From contig CAWGGX010000003.1 in NCBI GenBank assembly GCA_963822215.1, forward strand, positions 992,001-1,056,000: a stretch of DNA of 64,000 nt. Reading direction: 5' to 3'. The first letter of the stretch is position 1, and every line of letters starts with the position of its first letter. A program made the translations under genes and the position numbers. Below, piece by piece: positions 25,723 through 34,268 of the stretch. Below the pieces are notes generated by a model. It was given only the letters and a program-made list of their open reading frames with translations, was not told the DNA's origin and searched no databases. The DNA comes from Roseiarcus sp963822215. GTDB taxonomy: Bacteria; Pseudomonadota; Alphaproteobacteria; Rhizobiales; Beijerinckiaceae.

Positions 25723-26804
25723 CACCTCAGCTTCAACGAGGCGAGGCCGAGCATCGCCAGCACGAAGGCGATGATCCAGAAGCGCATGACGATCTGCGCC
25801 TCCGACCAGCCGAGCTGCTCGAAATGATGATGGATCGGCGCCATTCGGAAGACCCGCTTGCCAGTGAGCTTGAACGAGGCGACCTGGACGATGACCGAAA
25901 CAGCCTCCATCACGAACAGGCCGCCGATCACCGCCAGCACGATCTCGTGCTTGACCGCCACCGCCATCGTCCCGAGCAGGCCTCCGAGCGCCAGCGAACC
26001 GGTGTCGCCCATGAAGATCTGCGCTGGCGGGGCGTTGAACCACAGAAAGCCCGCGCCTGCCCCGATCAAGGCGCCGCAAACGACCATGAGGTCGCCGGCG
26101 AGCGGCACGTGGTGGAGCAAGAGGTAGTGGGCGAAGAAGGCGCTGCCGGCGAGGTAGGAGATGATCCCGAGCGTCGCCGCTGCGATCATCACCGGCACGA
26201 TCGCGAGGCCGTCGAGGCCGTCGGTCAGGTTGACCGAGTTGCCGAAGGCGACGATCACGAACGGGCCGAACAGCAAAAAGCCCCAGCCAAAATCGAACAG
26301 GTATTCGTTGACGAACGGCACCGCGAGCGAGCTCGCTCCGGAGCCGCCCACGGCCATCAACGCATAACAGGCGATCGCCGCGATCACATACTCGGCAGCG
26401 AGCCGGGCGCGGCCGGAGAAGCCGCGATCCGACTGCTTCGTCACCTTGAGGTAGTCGTCGTAAAAGCCGATCGCCCCGAAGCCGAAGGTGACGAACAGGA
26501 CGATCCAGACATAGGGGCTCTCCGGATCGGCCCACAACAGCGACGAGGCGAACAGGCCGAACAGGATCATCAGCCCGCCCATGGTGGGCGTGCCCTTCTT
26601 GGTCAGGAGATGCGAGGCGGGGCCGTCGGTCCGGATCGGCTGCCCTTTGCCTTGCTTCAGGCGCAGCCGCGAAATGATCGTCGGACCGAAGAACAGCACG
26701 AGAAAAAGCGCCGTTCCCGCCGCGCCGAGCGTGCGGAAGGTCAGCCAGTGGAACAGACGGAAGACGCCAGGCAGATGGAGCCAGTCGGAAAGCCAGGTGA
26801 GCAT
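25722..26804 (-). CDS. mraY: MraY: phospho-MurNAc-pentapeptide transferase
   Basis: 360-aa membrane enzyme that makes lipid I from UDP-MurNAc-pentapeptide and undecaprenyl phosphate. About ten hydrophobic segments; the motif GKGQPIRTDGPASHLLTKKGTPTMGG, the catalytic Asp pair (FGFGAIGFYDDYLK), NLTDGLDGLA and the C-terminal MAPIHHHFE are all present. It follows murF by six bases. Confidence 0.97.
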   Translation of the reverse strand: MLTWLSDWLHLPGVFRLFHWLTFRTLGAAGTALFLVLFFGPTIISRLRLKQGKGQPIRTDGPASHLLTKKGTPTMGGLMILFGLFASSLLWADPESPYVWIVLFVTFGFGAIGFYDDYLKVTKQSDRGFSGRARLAAEYVIAAIACYALMAVGGSGASSLAVPFVNEYLFDFGWGFLLFGPFVIVAFGNSVNLTDGLDGLAIVPVMIAAATLGIISYLAGSAFFAHYLLLHHVPLAGDLMVVCGALIGAGAGFLWFNAPPAQIFMGDTGSLALGGLLGTMAVAVKHEIVLAVIGGLFVMEAVSVIVQVASFKLTGKRVFRMAPIHHHFEQLGWSEAQIVMRFWIIAFVLAMLGLASLKLR

Positions 26805-26810
26805 CGTCGT

Positions 26811-28229
26811 CTAGCCTCCCGCGGCCGAATGGGCGAAATGCTCGCGCAGCGTGGCCACAAGGGGCTCCATCCGGCTGCCGTTGGACCCCTTGACCATGAC
26901 GACGTCGCCAGCGCGCAGCGCCCCGACGACCTCGTTCGCGAGTTCGCTCGCCAGCTCGGCCCAAGCCGCACGCGCAGCCTGAGGAGCGGCGTCGTAGAGC
27001 GAGCGGGTCAGGGGACCGGCCCCGAACAGGAGATCGACCTTGTTGGCCGCGACATCGGCGGCGAGCGCCGCGTGCATCGCCGCGCCGTCCGCGCCGAGCT
27101 CCAGCATGTCGCCGATGACCGCGATTCGGCGACCATTCGGCCCTGGCCGGGCCGCGCCGAGCAGCTTCAGCGCCGCGCGCATGGAGGCCGGATTGGCGTT
27201 GTAGCTCTCGTCGATCAGCGTAATCGCTCCGCCGGGCGCAACGAGCGTAGTCCGTTCGCCCCGGCCCTTCTGAGGCGCAAAGCAAGCGAGCGCCCCGGCC
27301 GAGCGCTCGAGATCGGCGCCGAGCGCCTCAGCGGCGAGCAGCGCGCCGAGCGCGTTTTCCGCCATGTGCGCTCCAGGCGCGCCGAGGTCGAAGCGCAGGC
27401 TGCGGCCCAGAACCTTCGCCGAAACGCGCGAGCCGGTGTCGGTTTGCTCGCACGAGATGAGCGCGGCGTCGCAGCCTTCCGACGCGCCGAAGGTCCGCAC
27501 GCGCGCGCCATGCTCGCGAGCCGCCGCGGCAAGCCGCTCGAACTGGGGAGCGTCGCGGTTGAGAATCGCCGTTCCGCCGGGCTCGAGGCCGAGGAAGATC
27601 TCCGCCTTGGCGTCGGCGATCGCTTCGAGCGAGCCGAGATATTCGATATGGACCGGCGCGATTGTGGTGATCAGCGCCGCATGCGGGCGGACCATGCGCA
27701 CGAGCGGCGCGATCTCGCCAGCATGGTTCATGCCGATCTCGAACACGCCGAACTCCGCGCCGGCCGGCAGGCGGGAAAGGGTGAGCGGCACGCCCCAGTG
27801 ATTGTTGTAGGAGGCCGCCGAGGCGTGGGTGTCGCCGCTCCCGCCGAGCATCGCCCGCAGCATCTCCTTGGCGCTCGTCTTGCCGACCGAGCCGGTGACG
27901 GCGACGACCCGCGCGGCCGTGCGCGCCCGGGCCGCAACGCCCAGGCGCTCCATCGCCTTCAGCGTCTCCTCAGCCGCGAAGACCGCGCCCAGCGCGGCAA
28001 GCTCGCTCGCTCGATCCCGTTGCACGACCGCCGCCGGCGCGCCCGCCTTGAAGGCCCGCGCGACGTGATCGTGGCCGTCGTGAGTCTCGCCCTTGATGGC
28101 GAAGAAGAGGTCGCCCGGCGCGAGAGTCCGGGTGTCGATCGACACGCCTTCGACCGTACCGGTCAGGCGCGCGCTCGGGGGCGCATCAAATGCGTCCGTC
28201 AGCTCCGTTTCGGTCCAAAGCGCGCTCAT
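26811..28229 (-). CDS. murF: MurF: UDP-MurNAc-tripeptide D-Ala-D-Ala ligase
   Basis: Adds D-Ala-D-Ala to the tripeptide precursor. 472 aa from ATG 28229; VSIDTRTLAPGDLFFAIKG begins the N-terminal domain, VTGSVGKTSAKEMLRAML is the ATP loop, and YNNHWGVPLTLSRLP and IDESYNANPASMRAAL follow. The ATG overlaps the murE stop region (ATGA). A longer open frame upstream is a shadow of murE. Confidence 0.95.
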   Translation of the reverse strand: MSALWTETELTDAFDAPPSARLTGTVEGVSIDTRTLAPGDLFFAIKGETHDGHDHVARAFKAGAPAAVVQRDRASELAALGAVFAAEETLKAMERLGVAARARTAARVVAVTGSVGKTSAKEMLRAMLGGSGDTHASAASYNNHWGVPLTLSRLPAGAEFGVFEIGMNHAGEIAPLVRMVRPHAALITTIAPVHIEYLGSLEAIADAKAEIFLGLEPGGTAILNRDAPQFERLAAAAREHGARVRTFGASEGCDAALISCEQTDTGSRVSAKVLGRSLRFDLGAPGAHMAENALGALLAAEALGADLERSAGALACFAPQKGRGERTTLVAPGGAITLIDESYNANPASMRAALKLLGAARPGPNGRRIAVIGDMLELGADGAAMHAALAADVAANKVDLLFGAGPLTRSLYDAAPQAARAAWAELASELANEVVGALRAGDVVMVKGSNGSRMEPLVATLREHFAHSAAGG

Positions 28230-29669
28230 GCCGCCCCCGCCAAGGCCTTGCGCGCCTCGTCCGCATCGCTGAACGGCAGCACCGCGCTTCCGACGATCTG
28301 CCCCGTTTCGTGGCCCTTGCCCGCGATCATCAGCGCGTCGCCCGTCTTCAGCATCGCCACGCCCGCCCGGATCGCCTCGGCGCGGTCGCCGATCTCGATC
28401 GCCCCAGGGGCGGCGGCCAGAATTTGAGCACGGATCGCCGCCGGGTTTTCCGAGCGCGGATTGTCGTCGGTGACGATCACCACGTCGGCCGCACGGGTCG
28501 CGATCTCCCCCATGATCGGCCGCTTGCCGGCGTCGCGGTCGCCGCCGCAGCCGAAGGCGACAATGAGCCGTCCCCGCACGTAAGGGCGCAGCGCGGCGAG
28601 CGCCTTCTCCAGCGCGTCGGGCTTGTGGGCGTAATCGACGAACACGCCGGCGCCGCGAGCTTCGCCAACGCGCTCGAGCCGCCCCGGCGCGCCGTCGAGC
28701 CGCTGCAGCGCGTGAAAGACGGCGTCCGCTTCCGAGCCGGTGGCGATGCACAAGCCTGCCGCGACCAAAGCGTTGGAAATCTGGAAATCGCCTGGCAGAG
28801 GCAAGCGCACCCGCCGCTTGCGCCCGCCGAATTCGAGGTCGAGCGTCGAGGCGAGGCCCTCACGGACGACCGCGGCGAGCCGGATCGCCTCCCCCTTTGC
28901 GCCGACCGAGACAACGGCGAGGCCGCGCGCCCGCGCGGCTTCGACCGCACGCGGGGCGATCTCGGCGTCAGCGTCGACGACCGCAGGGGCGCCCGGCGGC
29001 AGGAGGTCCCGAAACAACCGGAGCTTGGCGGCAAGATAATCCTCGACCGTCGCGTGATAGTCCATGTGGTCGCGGCTGAGATTGGTGAAGGCGCCGGCCG
29101 CAAGCCGCACGCCGTCGAGCCGCTTCTGGTCGAGCCCGTGCGAGGACGCCTCCATCGCGAGATGAGTTCACGCCCGCCTCGGCGAGCGCCTGCAGCGTAC
29201 GGTGCAGGGTCAGCGGATCCGGGGTGGTCAGCGAGCCATAGACCGTGATCGGCCGCGAAACGACGCCGATCGTGCCGAGCGCCGCCGATTCCCGGCCGAC
29301 CGTCGCCCAGATCTGGCGGACGAAGGCGGCGACCGAGGTCTTGCCGCTGGTGCCGGTGACCGCCACGATCGTTTCAGGCTGGCGCGGATAAAGTCGGGCC
29401 GCGGCCCGCGCCAGCGCCAGGCGGGCGTCGGCGACTTGCACGAACGGCGCGCCTTCGGACGGCGCCTCGCGCTCCGCGACGATGGCGCTCGCCCCGCGTC
29501 CGAGCGCATCCGCAACGTGCCTCAGTCCGTCATCCTTCGCCCCTGCGAGGGCGAAGAAGACGTCGCCGGGCTCGACCTTGCGGCTGTCGAAGGCGACGCC
29601 GGCCACAAGCCGGGCCGCGAGCGCCGCGTCCGCCCCTGTTAAATCCACGATATCGCCGAGCCGAATCAT
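28226..29669 (-). CDS. murE: MurE: UDP-MurNAc-dipeptide ligase, apparent frameshift
   Basis: Adds meso-diaminopimelate to UDP-MurNAc-L-Ala-D-Glu. The N-terminal frame starts at ATG 29669 (MIRLGDIVDLTG) and includes VTGTSGKTSVAAFVRQIW, then is lost after LAEAGVN. A second frame resumes with MEASSHGLDQKRLDGV, the conserved continuation. One extra base around 29160-29170 (gatgagttcacg on the plus strand) explains this: removing it restores GV(T/N)HLAMEASSHG. murE is normally essential, so a sequencing or assembly error is most likely. The DAP-type DDNPRSENP motif is present in the C-terminal part. Confidence 0.9.
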
Positions 29670-29679
29670 GCCGCCGCTT

Positions 29680-31584
29680 CTACTCCTTGCCGACCTTGTC
29701 GGCGTCGGCTCCATAGCCCAAGCGGGCGATGATGGGGAATGGATTCGTGGGCGCGTCCTTCATCGGCGGCACGCCTTCCAGCGGCTGAATTCGGCGAACC
29801 AGCGCGCCGGTCGTCCGGCCAGCGTTCCAGGCGGCGGTATGGAATCCGTAATCCCCGGGCGCCGCCTGCGGATCGTCGTAGATCGCCAGGTAGAGGTACT
29901 TCGGCTTGTCCGCCGGGGTTATCGCCATGAAGGTGGTGAACACGCGATCCTGCGAATAATGGCCGTGGATGATCTTGTCGGCGGTGCCGGTCTTGCCGCC
30001 GACATAGTAGCCCGGAACGTTGGCGAAACTCGCCGAGCCGTGGGTCGCGTTCGAGCGCATCAGGTAGCGCATGGATTCTGAGGTCTGCTCGCTCACCACG
30101 CGATGGCTGATCTTGTCGGCCTCCTCCTGGGAGCGCATGAGGAAGGTCGGCGGCATGATCTTGCCGCCGTTGACCAGCGCCGAGACCGCCATCACCGCCT
30201 GAATCGGCGCGACGTTGAGGCCCTGGCCGAAGGCGATCGTCATGGTGTTGAGTTCGCCCCAGCGCTTCGGCACCAGCGGCTCGGCGTTCTCCGGCAGTTC
30301 GGTGCGCAGCCGGTCGAGCTGGCCCATCTTCTTCAGGAACGCCTTGTGACCCTCGACGCCGACCATCAACGCCATGCGCGCGGTGCCGATGTTGGAGGAA
30401 TGGGTGAACACTTCCGGCACGGTCAAAATACGATGCGTGGCGTGGAAGTCGTGGATGGTGAAGCGGCCGTACCGCAGGCTGTCGCGGGCGTCGATGCGGG
30501 AGCCGAGATTGACCTTGCCGGAGTCCAGCGCCATCGAGATCGACAGCGCCTTGAAGGTCGAGCCCATTTCATACACGCCGACACTGATGCGATTGATGCG
30601 GGTCGGATCATGCGCGTCGATCGGCTGGTTGGGGTCGTAGTCGGGCAGCGATTCGAGCGCGATGACCTCGCCCGTGTTGACGTCGACCACCATGCCCGCG
30701 GCCGCCTTGGCCTTCCAGTGGTCCATGCCGTTCATCAGCTCGTCGCGCAGGGCGTGGGTCACCTTGAGGTCGAGCGACAAGCGCACCGGCTTCAGGCTCT
30801 CCGGATCGACGACGAAGCCCGGAACGTGCGGATCGGTCAGACTCTGCTCGTCGAGATATTTCTCCATGCCGGCGATGCCGATATTATCCTTGTCGACATA
30901 GCCGAGCACATGGGCACCGATCGGCCCGTTCGGATAGACCCGCTTGTTCTCGGGCAGGAATCCCACGCCCGGGAGACCGAGATGAAAGATCTCCGCCTGC
31001 TCCTTGGGAGTGATCTGGCGCTTGACCCAGACGAAGCCCTTCTTCGAGCCAAGCCGCTCGCGTAGCTCCTTGGCGTCGACGTCGGGCAGCACGGCGGTGA
31101 TCAGCTCGACGGCCTCGTCCTTGTCGATGATCCGGTTCGGCTCGGCGAACACCGACATGGTCTTGACGTCGGTGGCGAGGATCTCGCCATTCCGGTCGAG
31201 CAGATCCGGCCGCGCGCCGGAGACCGCCTGGTCGGCCGCGTCTTTCAGCGTCTGGGGCGGATCGTGCGACACGCCGAGCACGACGAGCTTCACGGCGAGC
31301 ACCGCATAGGCGACGGCCATGCCGAGCGAGAGGGTGCGGATGCGCGCGCCCGAGCGATCGAGCCGCGTCAGCAACAGGGCGCGGGCGAAGGCTAGGATGT
31401 TGGCGAGGGTCAGGATCGAGCGCAGCGTCGTGCGCGGCCGGCCCGGCGACGGCGGTTCGAGATCGACGCCGAAGTTTTGCGGCACGGTGCGATGCAAGAG
31501 CGCGACCACGGCGCGGCCGACAGGCCCTTTGCGCCGGCGGCGTCCCGCTGTCTCCCGGCTAGCGCTGATCGGCGTCTCGGCCAT
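29680..31584 (-). CDS. ftsI: FtsI: septal penicillin-binding protein 3
   Basis: Divisome transpeptidase partnered with FtsW. About 634 aa: a basic cytoplasmic N-terminus, one membrane segment (SLGMAVAYAVLAVKLVVLGV), a dimerisation domain, and the transpeptidase domain with active-site Ser in GSTFKALS, SSN (HSSNIG) and KTG (VGGKTGTADK). I chose ATG 31584, which lies two bases after the ftsL stop; GTG 31590 is an alternative. It ends 10 bases before murE. Confidence 0.95.
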   Translation of the reverse strand: MAETPISASRETAGRRRRKGPVGRAVVALLHRTVPQNFGVDLEPPSPGRPRTTLRSILTLANILAFARALLLTRLDRSGARIRTLSLGMAVAYAVLAVKLVVLGVSHDPPQTLKDAADQAVSGARPDLLDRNGEILATDVKTMSVFAEPNRIIDKDEAVELITAVLPDVDAKELRERLGSKKGFVWVKRQITPKEQAEIFHLGLPGVGFLPENKRVYPNGPIGAHVLGYVDKDNIGIAGMEKYLDEQSLTDPHVPGFVVDPESLKPVRLSLDLKVTHALRDELMNGMDHWKAKAAAGMVVDVNTGEVIALESLPDYDPNQPIDAHDPTRINRISVGVYEMGSTFKALSISMALDSGKVNLGSRIDARDSLRYGRFTIHDFHATHRILTVPEVFTHSSNIGTARMALMVGVEGHKAFLKKMGQLDRLRTELPENAEPLVPKRWGELNTMTIAFGQGLNVAPIQAVMAVSALVNGGKIMPPTFLMRSQEEADKISHRVVSEQTSESMRYLMRSNATHGSASFANVPGYYVGGKTGTADKIIHGHYSQDRVFTTFMAITPADKPKYLYLAIYDDPQAAPGDYGFHTAAWNAGRTTGALVRRIQPLEGVPPMKDAPTNPFPIIARLGYGADADKVGKE

Positions 31585-31586
31585 GC

Positions 31587-31970
31587 TCACCTCACCGCCG
31601 GTGTAGCGCCGCCGGCTTCGGCGGCGGGGGTTTCATTGTCCTTGTTGAAGCCGAGCAACTCGAGGGTGCGGCCGATCGAATCGACCTTCGGCTGGGCATC
31701 GGGCAGTTCGCCGAGCGTGGCGATCTGGGACAGCGTCAGCGGCTGCATGCCGAGCTTGGCGTCGGCAACCTGCTGGATGCGGTCTGGACGAGCAAGATGA
31801 GCGTATTCGGCGCGCAGCAGGTTGATCGCGTCCCTCTCTTTGTTGATCAGGTGACGAGTCTTCACCAGCTGTTCGGAAGCGTAGATGGTTCGGTACTTGA
31901 CGCCGTAGACATAGGCCGCCGAGCCGATCAGCGCCGCGATCGCCGCCGCATGCATGAGCCGCAAGATCAT
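31587..31970 (-). CDS. ftsL: FtsL-type division protein
   Basis: 127-aa bitopic protein. One membrane helix near the N-terminus (MHAAAIAALIGSAAYVYGV) is followed by a coiled-coil region (ASEQLVKTRHLINKERDAINLLRAEYAHLARPDRIQQVA), the usual plan of FtsL, which forms a complex with FtsB and FtsQ. Position between rsmH and ftsI supports the call. It overlaps rsmH by ATGA. Confidence 0.9.
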   Translation of the reverse strand: MILRLMHAAAIAALIGSAAYVYGVKYRTIYASEQLVKTRHLINKERDAINLLRAEYAHLARPDRIQQVADAKLGMQPLTLSQIATLGELPDAQPKVDSIGRTLELLGFNKDNETPAAEAGGATPAVR

Positions 31971-32974
31971 CCGTGTCTCCCCCGGCGCGCCGGCAGGCGC
32001 GTCAACGCGACGATCGCATCCCCAGCGGCGCTCGCGGGCGCGCCGAGCCGAGTGGCGTAGCGGAGCTTGGCCGAGCGCGAACGCGGATTGGCCGCCATCT
32101 CCGCTTCGCCCGGTTCGATTGGCTGGCCGCGCGGGAGATCGAAGGTCGGCGCCGGCTCGGCCGGCTCCCCGGGCAGGCGGCGCGACGCGGCATGGCCGCG
32201 GCCCGACCGGCCCGTCAGGAACTGCTTGACGATCCGATCCTCGAGCGAATGGAAGGTCACGACCGCCAGCCGCCCGCCGGGCTTCAGGAGCCGTTCGGCG
32301 GCGATCAGTCCGCGCAGCAGCTCGCCGAGTTCATCGTTCACGGCGATGCGCAGGGCCTGAAAGGTCCGGGTCGCCGGATGGGTGAGTTCCCCGCGCCGGG
32401 CCGGAGCGATCCGGGCGATCATCGCGGCGAGCTGAAGCGTGCTGACGTACGGCGCCGCCTTCCGGTCGGCGATGATGGCGCGGGCGATGCGGCGCGCGGC
32501 GCGCTCCTCGCCGAAGTGGAACAGGATGTCGGCGATCGTCTCCTCGTCCTCGTCGCGCAGGATGTCGGCCGCGGAACGACCCGCGCCCTCCATCCGCATG
32601 TCGAGCGGCGCGTCGAAGCGTAGCGAGAATCCCCGCTCGGCCTCGTCGAGCTGCATCGACGAAACGCCGATGTCGAGGACCACGCCGTCGACCGATTCGA
32701 GTCCGAGGCCGCGCGCCACCGTTTCGACATCGCCGAACCGCGCTTCGATAAGCCGAAGGCGTCCGCGCGATCGGGCGACGAGATCGGCGCCGGCGCGAAT
32801 CGCCGACGGGTCGCGGTCGAGCGCGAGGACCCCCGCGCCGCGCTCGAGAAAGGCGCGCGTATAGCCGCCTGCGCCGAAGGTTCCGTCGACAATCGTCGCG
32901 CCCGGGCGCGGATCGAGCGCATCGAGAACCTCGGCCAGGAGGACGGGAATGTGGCGGGGAGGGTCGCTCGTCAC
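31967..32974 (-). CDS. rsmH: RsmH: 16S rRNA m4C1402 methyltransferase
   Basis: 335-aa SAM-dependent enzyme (formerly MraW) that N4-methylates C1402 of 16S rRNA. It begins HIPVLLAEVLDAL, followed by the SAM motif VDGTFGAGGYTRAFLERG, and has GVVLDIGVSSMQLDEAERGFS and the C-terminal VVTFHSLEDRIVKQFL. The GTG start at 32974 overlaps the mraZ stop (GTGA); the longer upstream frame is a shadow of mraZ. Confidence 0.95.
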   Translation of the reverse strand: MTSDPPRHIPVLLAEVLDALDPRPGATIVDGTFGAGGYTRAFLERGAGVLALDRDPSAIRAGADLVARSRGRLRLIEARFGDVETVARGLGLESVDGVVLDIGVSSMQLDEAERGFSLRFDAPLDMRMEGAGRSAADILRDEDEETIADILFHFGEERAARRIARAIIADRKAAPYVSTLQLAAMIARIAPARRGELTHPATRTFQALRIAVNDELGELLRGLIAAERLLKPGGRLAVVTFHSLEDRIVKQFLTGRSGRGHAASRRLPGEPAEPAPTFDLPRGQPIEPGEAEMAANPRSRSAKLRYATRLGAPASAAGDAIVALTRLPARRGRHG

Positions 32975-33426
32975 GCTGGCGCCTCGGCGCCCCGCCCGGC
33001 CCGCAGGCGCCGGACCCGCTCCCGCGAAGCCTCGAGATGCGCCGCGAATCGCGACGGCGCCCAGATCTGAAACTTGTGTCCCTGCCCGACGAACACGGCT
33101 TCCTGATCGAGCCCGAGCGAAGCCTTGATGCGGTTGTCGAGCATCACGCGGCCCTCCGAATCCATGCGCAGGATCTCGCTCGTTCCAAGAAGCGCGGTCG
33201 CGAAGGCGTCGCGCGCCGGCGAGAAGGGCGGAAGCGTCGCCAGCAGCGCATCGATCTCCGCCAGCAGCTTCAGGCCGCCACAGTCGAGCGCCGGCGCATC
33301 GAGCGACGGATAGGCGTAGACGCCCTCGAATCCGTCCTTCGCCAAGGCCTGCCGGAAGGGCGCCGGAATCGAGATCCGCCCCTTGGCGTCGAAGCGGTGG
33401 GTGAAATGCGAGAGGAATCGGTCCAC
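32971..33426 (-). CDS. mraZ: MraZ transcriptional regulator
   Basis: 151-aa AbrB-like regulator made of two SpoVT/AbrB repeats. The N-terminus DRFLSHFTHRFDAKGRISIPAPFR is typical; the second repeat includes LRMDSEGRVMLDNRIK. I chose GTG 33426, six bases after a GGGGGG stretch, because family members begin with this segment; TTG 33444 would add six residues. MraZ represses its own dcw promoter in other bacteria, and a matching operator lies upstream at 33506-33539. Confidence 0.92.
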   Translation of the reverse strand: MDRFLSHFTHRFDAKGRISIPAPFRQALAKDGFEGVYAYPSLDAPALDCGGLKLLAEIDALLATLPPFSPARDAFATALLGTSEILRMDSEGRVMLDNRIKASLGLDQEAVFVGQGHKFQIWAPSRFAAHLEASRERVRRLRAGRGAEAPA

Positions 33427-33505
33427 GAGGCCCCCCGACGCCAAAAGTCGCCTCGGCCGGACGAGTGAAACTCGAACACGGCGGCGCGAAAGCGCGGTCT
33501 ATTGA

Positions 33506-33545
33506 CGGGATGGCCTGGGATAGCATGGGACCACATGGGCGTCAA
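33506..33545 (-). promoter_or_regulatory. mraZ/dcw promoter with MraZ boxes
   Basis: On the minus strand TTGACG (33545-33540) and TATCCC (33522-33517) are spaced 17 bp, a sigma-70-like promoter about 90 bp before mraZ. Within it, on the plus strand, TGGG repeats start at 33516, 33526 and 33536 with exactly 10-bp periodicity, plus a degenerate CGGG at 33506. Direct TGGGN repeats with 5-bp spacers are the known MraZ-binding pattern, here overlapping the promoter. Confidence 0.65.
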
Positions 33546-33815
33546 ACAAACCGCCGGCGATTCCCGCCCCCGGAACCTGCCTTGACGTCATTAGGGGTTG
33601 TTAAGGTTAATCTTCCGTTAGGGTGGGGCGAGCGCAGGGCGGTCATGAAATAGCTTCAAAGGAATTCACTACCGCAATGGCCCTAACCTTTGATCGGGAA
33701 TTGAACCGGCGCGGCTCTGCGTCGATCGGCGGACCGTCCGTCGCCTCCCGCGACTGCCCGAAAGTTTCATGTTACAGAGCCGCTGAATACCCTTTGGTTT
33801 CCCGCAAGGGCCACT
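33546..33815. other. intergenic region between mraZ promoter and next gene
   Basis: About 270 bp without a supported gene; partly AT-richer than its surroundings (tgttaaggttaatc at about 33599). It probably holds the promoter of the coiled-coil gene, but I see no clear elements. Confidence 0.4.
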
Positions 33816-34124
33816 ATGACTGAACCGGAGAACCTCGCCCTCCTGCGCGACATGCGCGGCGAAATGGCGGACATGAGGGAGAACATGGCGACCAGGGCCG
33901 ATGTCGCCGATTTGCGCTCGGAGATGCATTCGCTGCGCGCGGACGTCGCCTCGGACCTGATGACGGTCGAAAAGCGGCTTTCCGAACAGATCGTCGGGCT
34001 TCGCTGCGCCGTCATGGAGTATCACTCTTCCGCCGTCGGTCACGGCGTCCTCATCACCGAGTTCGAGGAACGGCTCAGACGCGTCGAGCAGCATTTGAAC
34101 CTGCCACCGATCGAGGCGCATTGA
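33816..34124 (+). CDS. small coiled-coil protein
   Basis: 102-aa acidic, helical protein of unknown function. Heptad-like repeats run through most of it (LLRDMRGEMADMRENMATRADVADLRSEMHSLRADVASDLMTVEKRLSEQIVGL), suggesting a coiled coil that self-associates. It starts at ATG 33816 with AAGGG nine bases upstream. Similar short coiled-coil proteins are common in Hyphomicrobiales. It has normal codon use, so I consider it real. Confidence 0.65.
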   Translation: MTEPENLALLRDMRGEMADMRENMATRADVADLRSEMHSLRADVASDLMTVEKRLSEQIVGLRCAVMEYHSSAVGHGVLITEFEERLRRVEQHLNLPPIEAH

Positions 34125-34268
34125 GGTCGCGCCGCGTATTCGCCCAAGAGACTCCTTGGGCGTGAAACGGTCGACCGCATTCCGCCGCCTCCAAGCCTGG
34201 CGCGCGCTCTTCGCGCCTGCGAAAGCCATGCTAGGATGGCGGCGAACCGGACCCGTCCTTCTCGCCCC

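Noticed and set aside
24337..27285. 982-codon minus-strand frame running from murD through mraY
   Set aside because: Only the first 461 codons (from 25722) match MurD; the rest is the out-of-frame shadow of mraY and murF.
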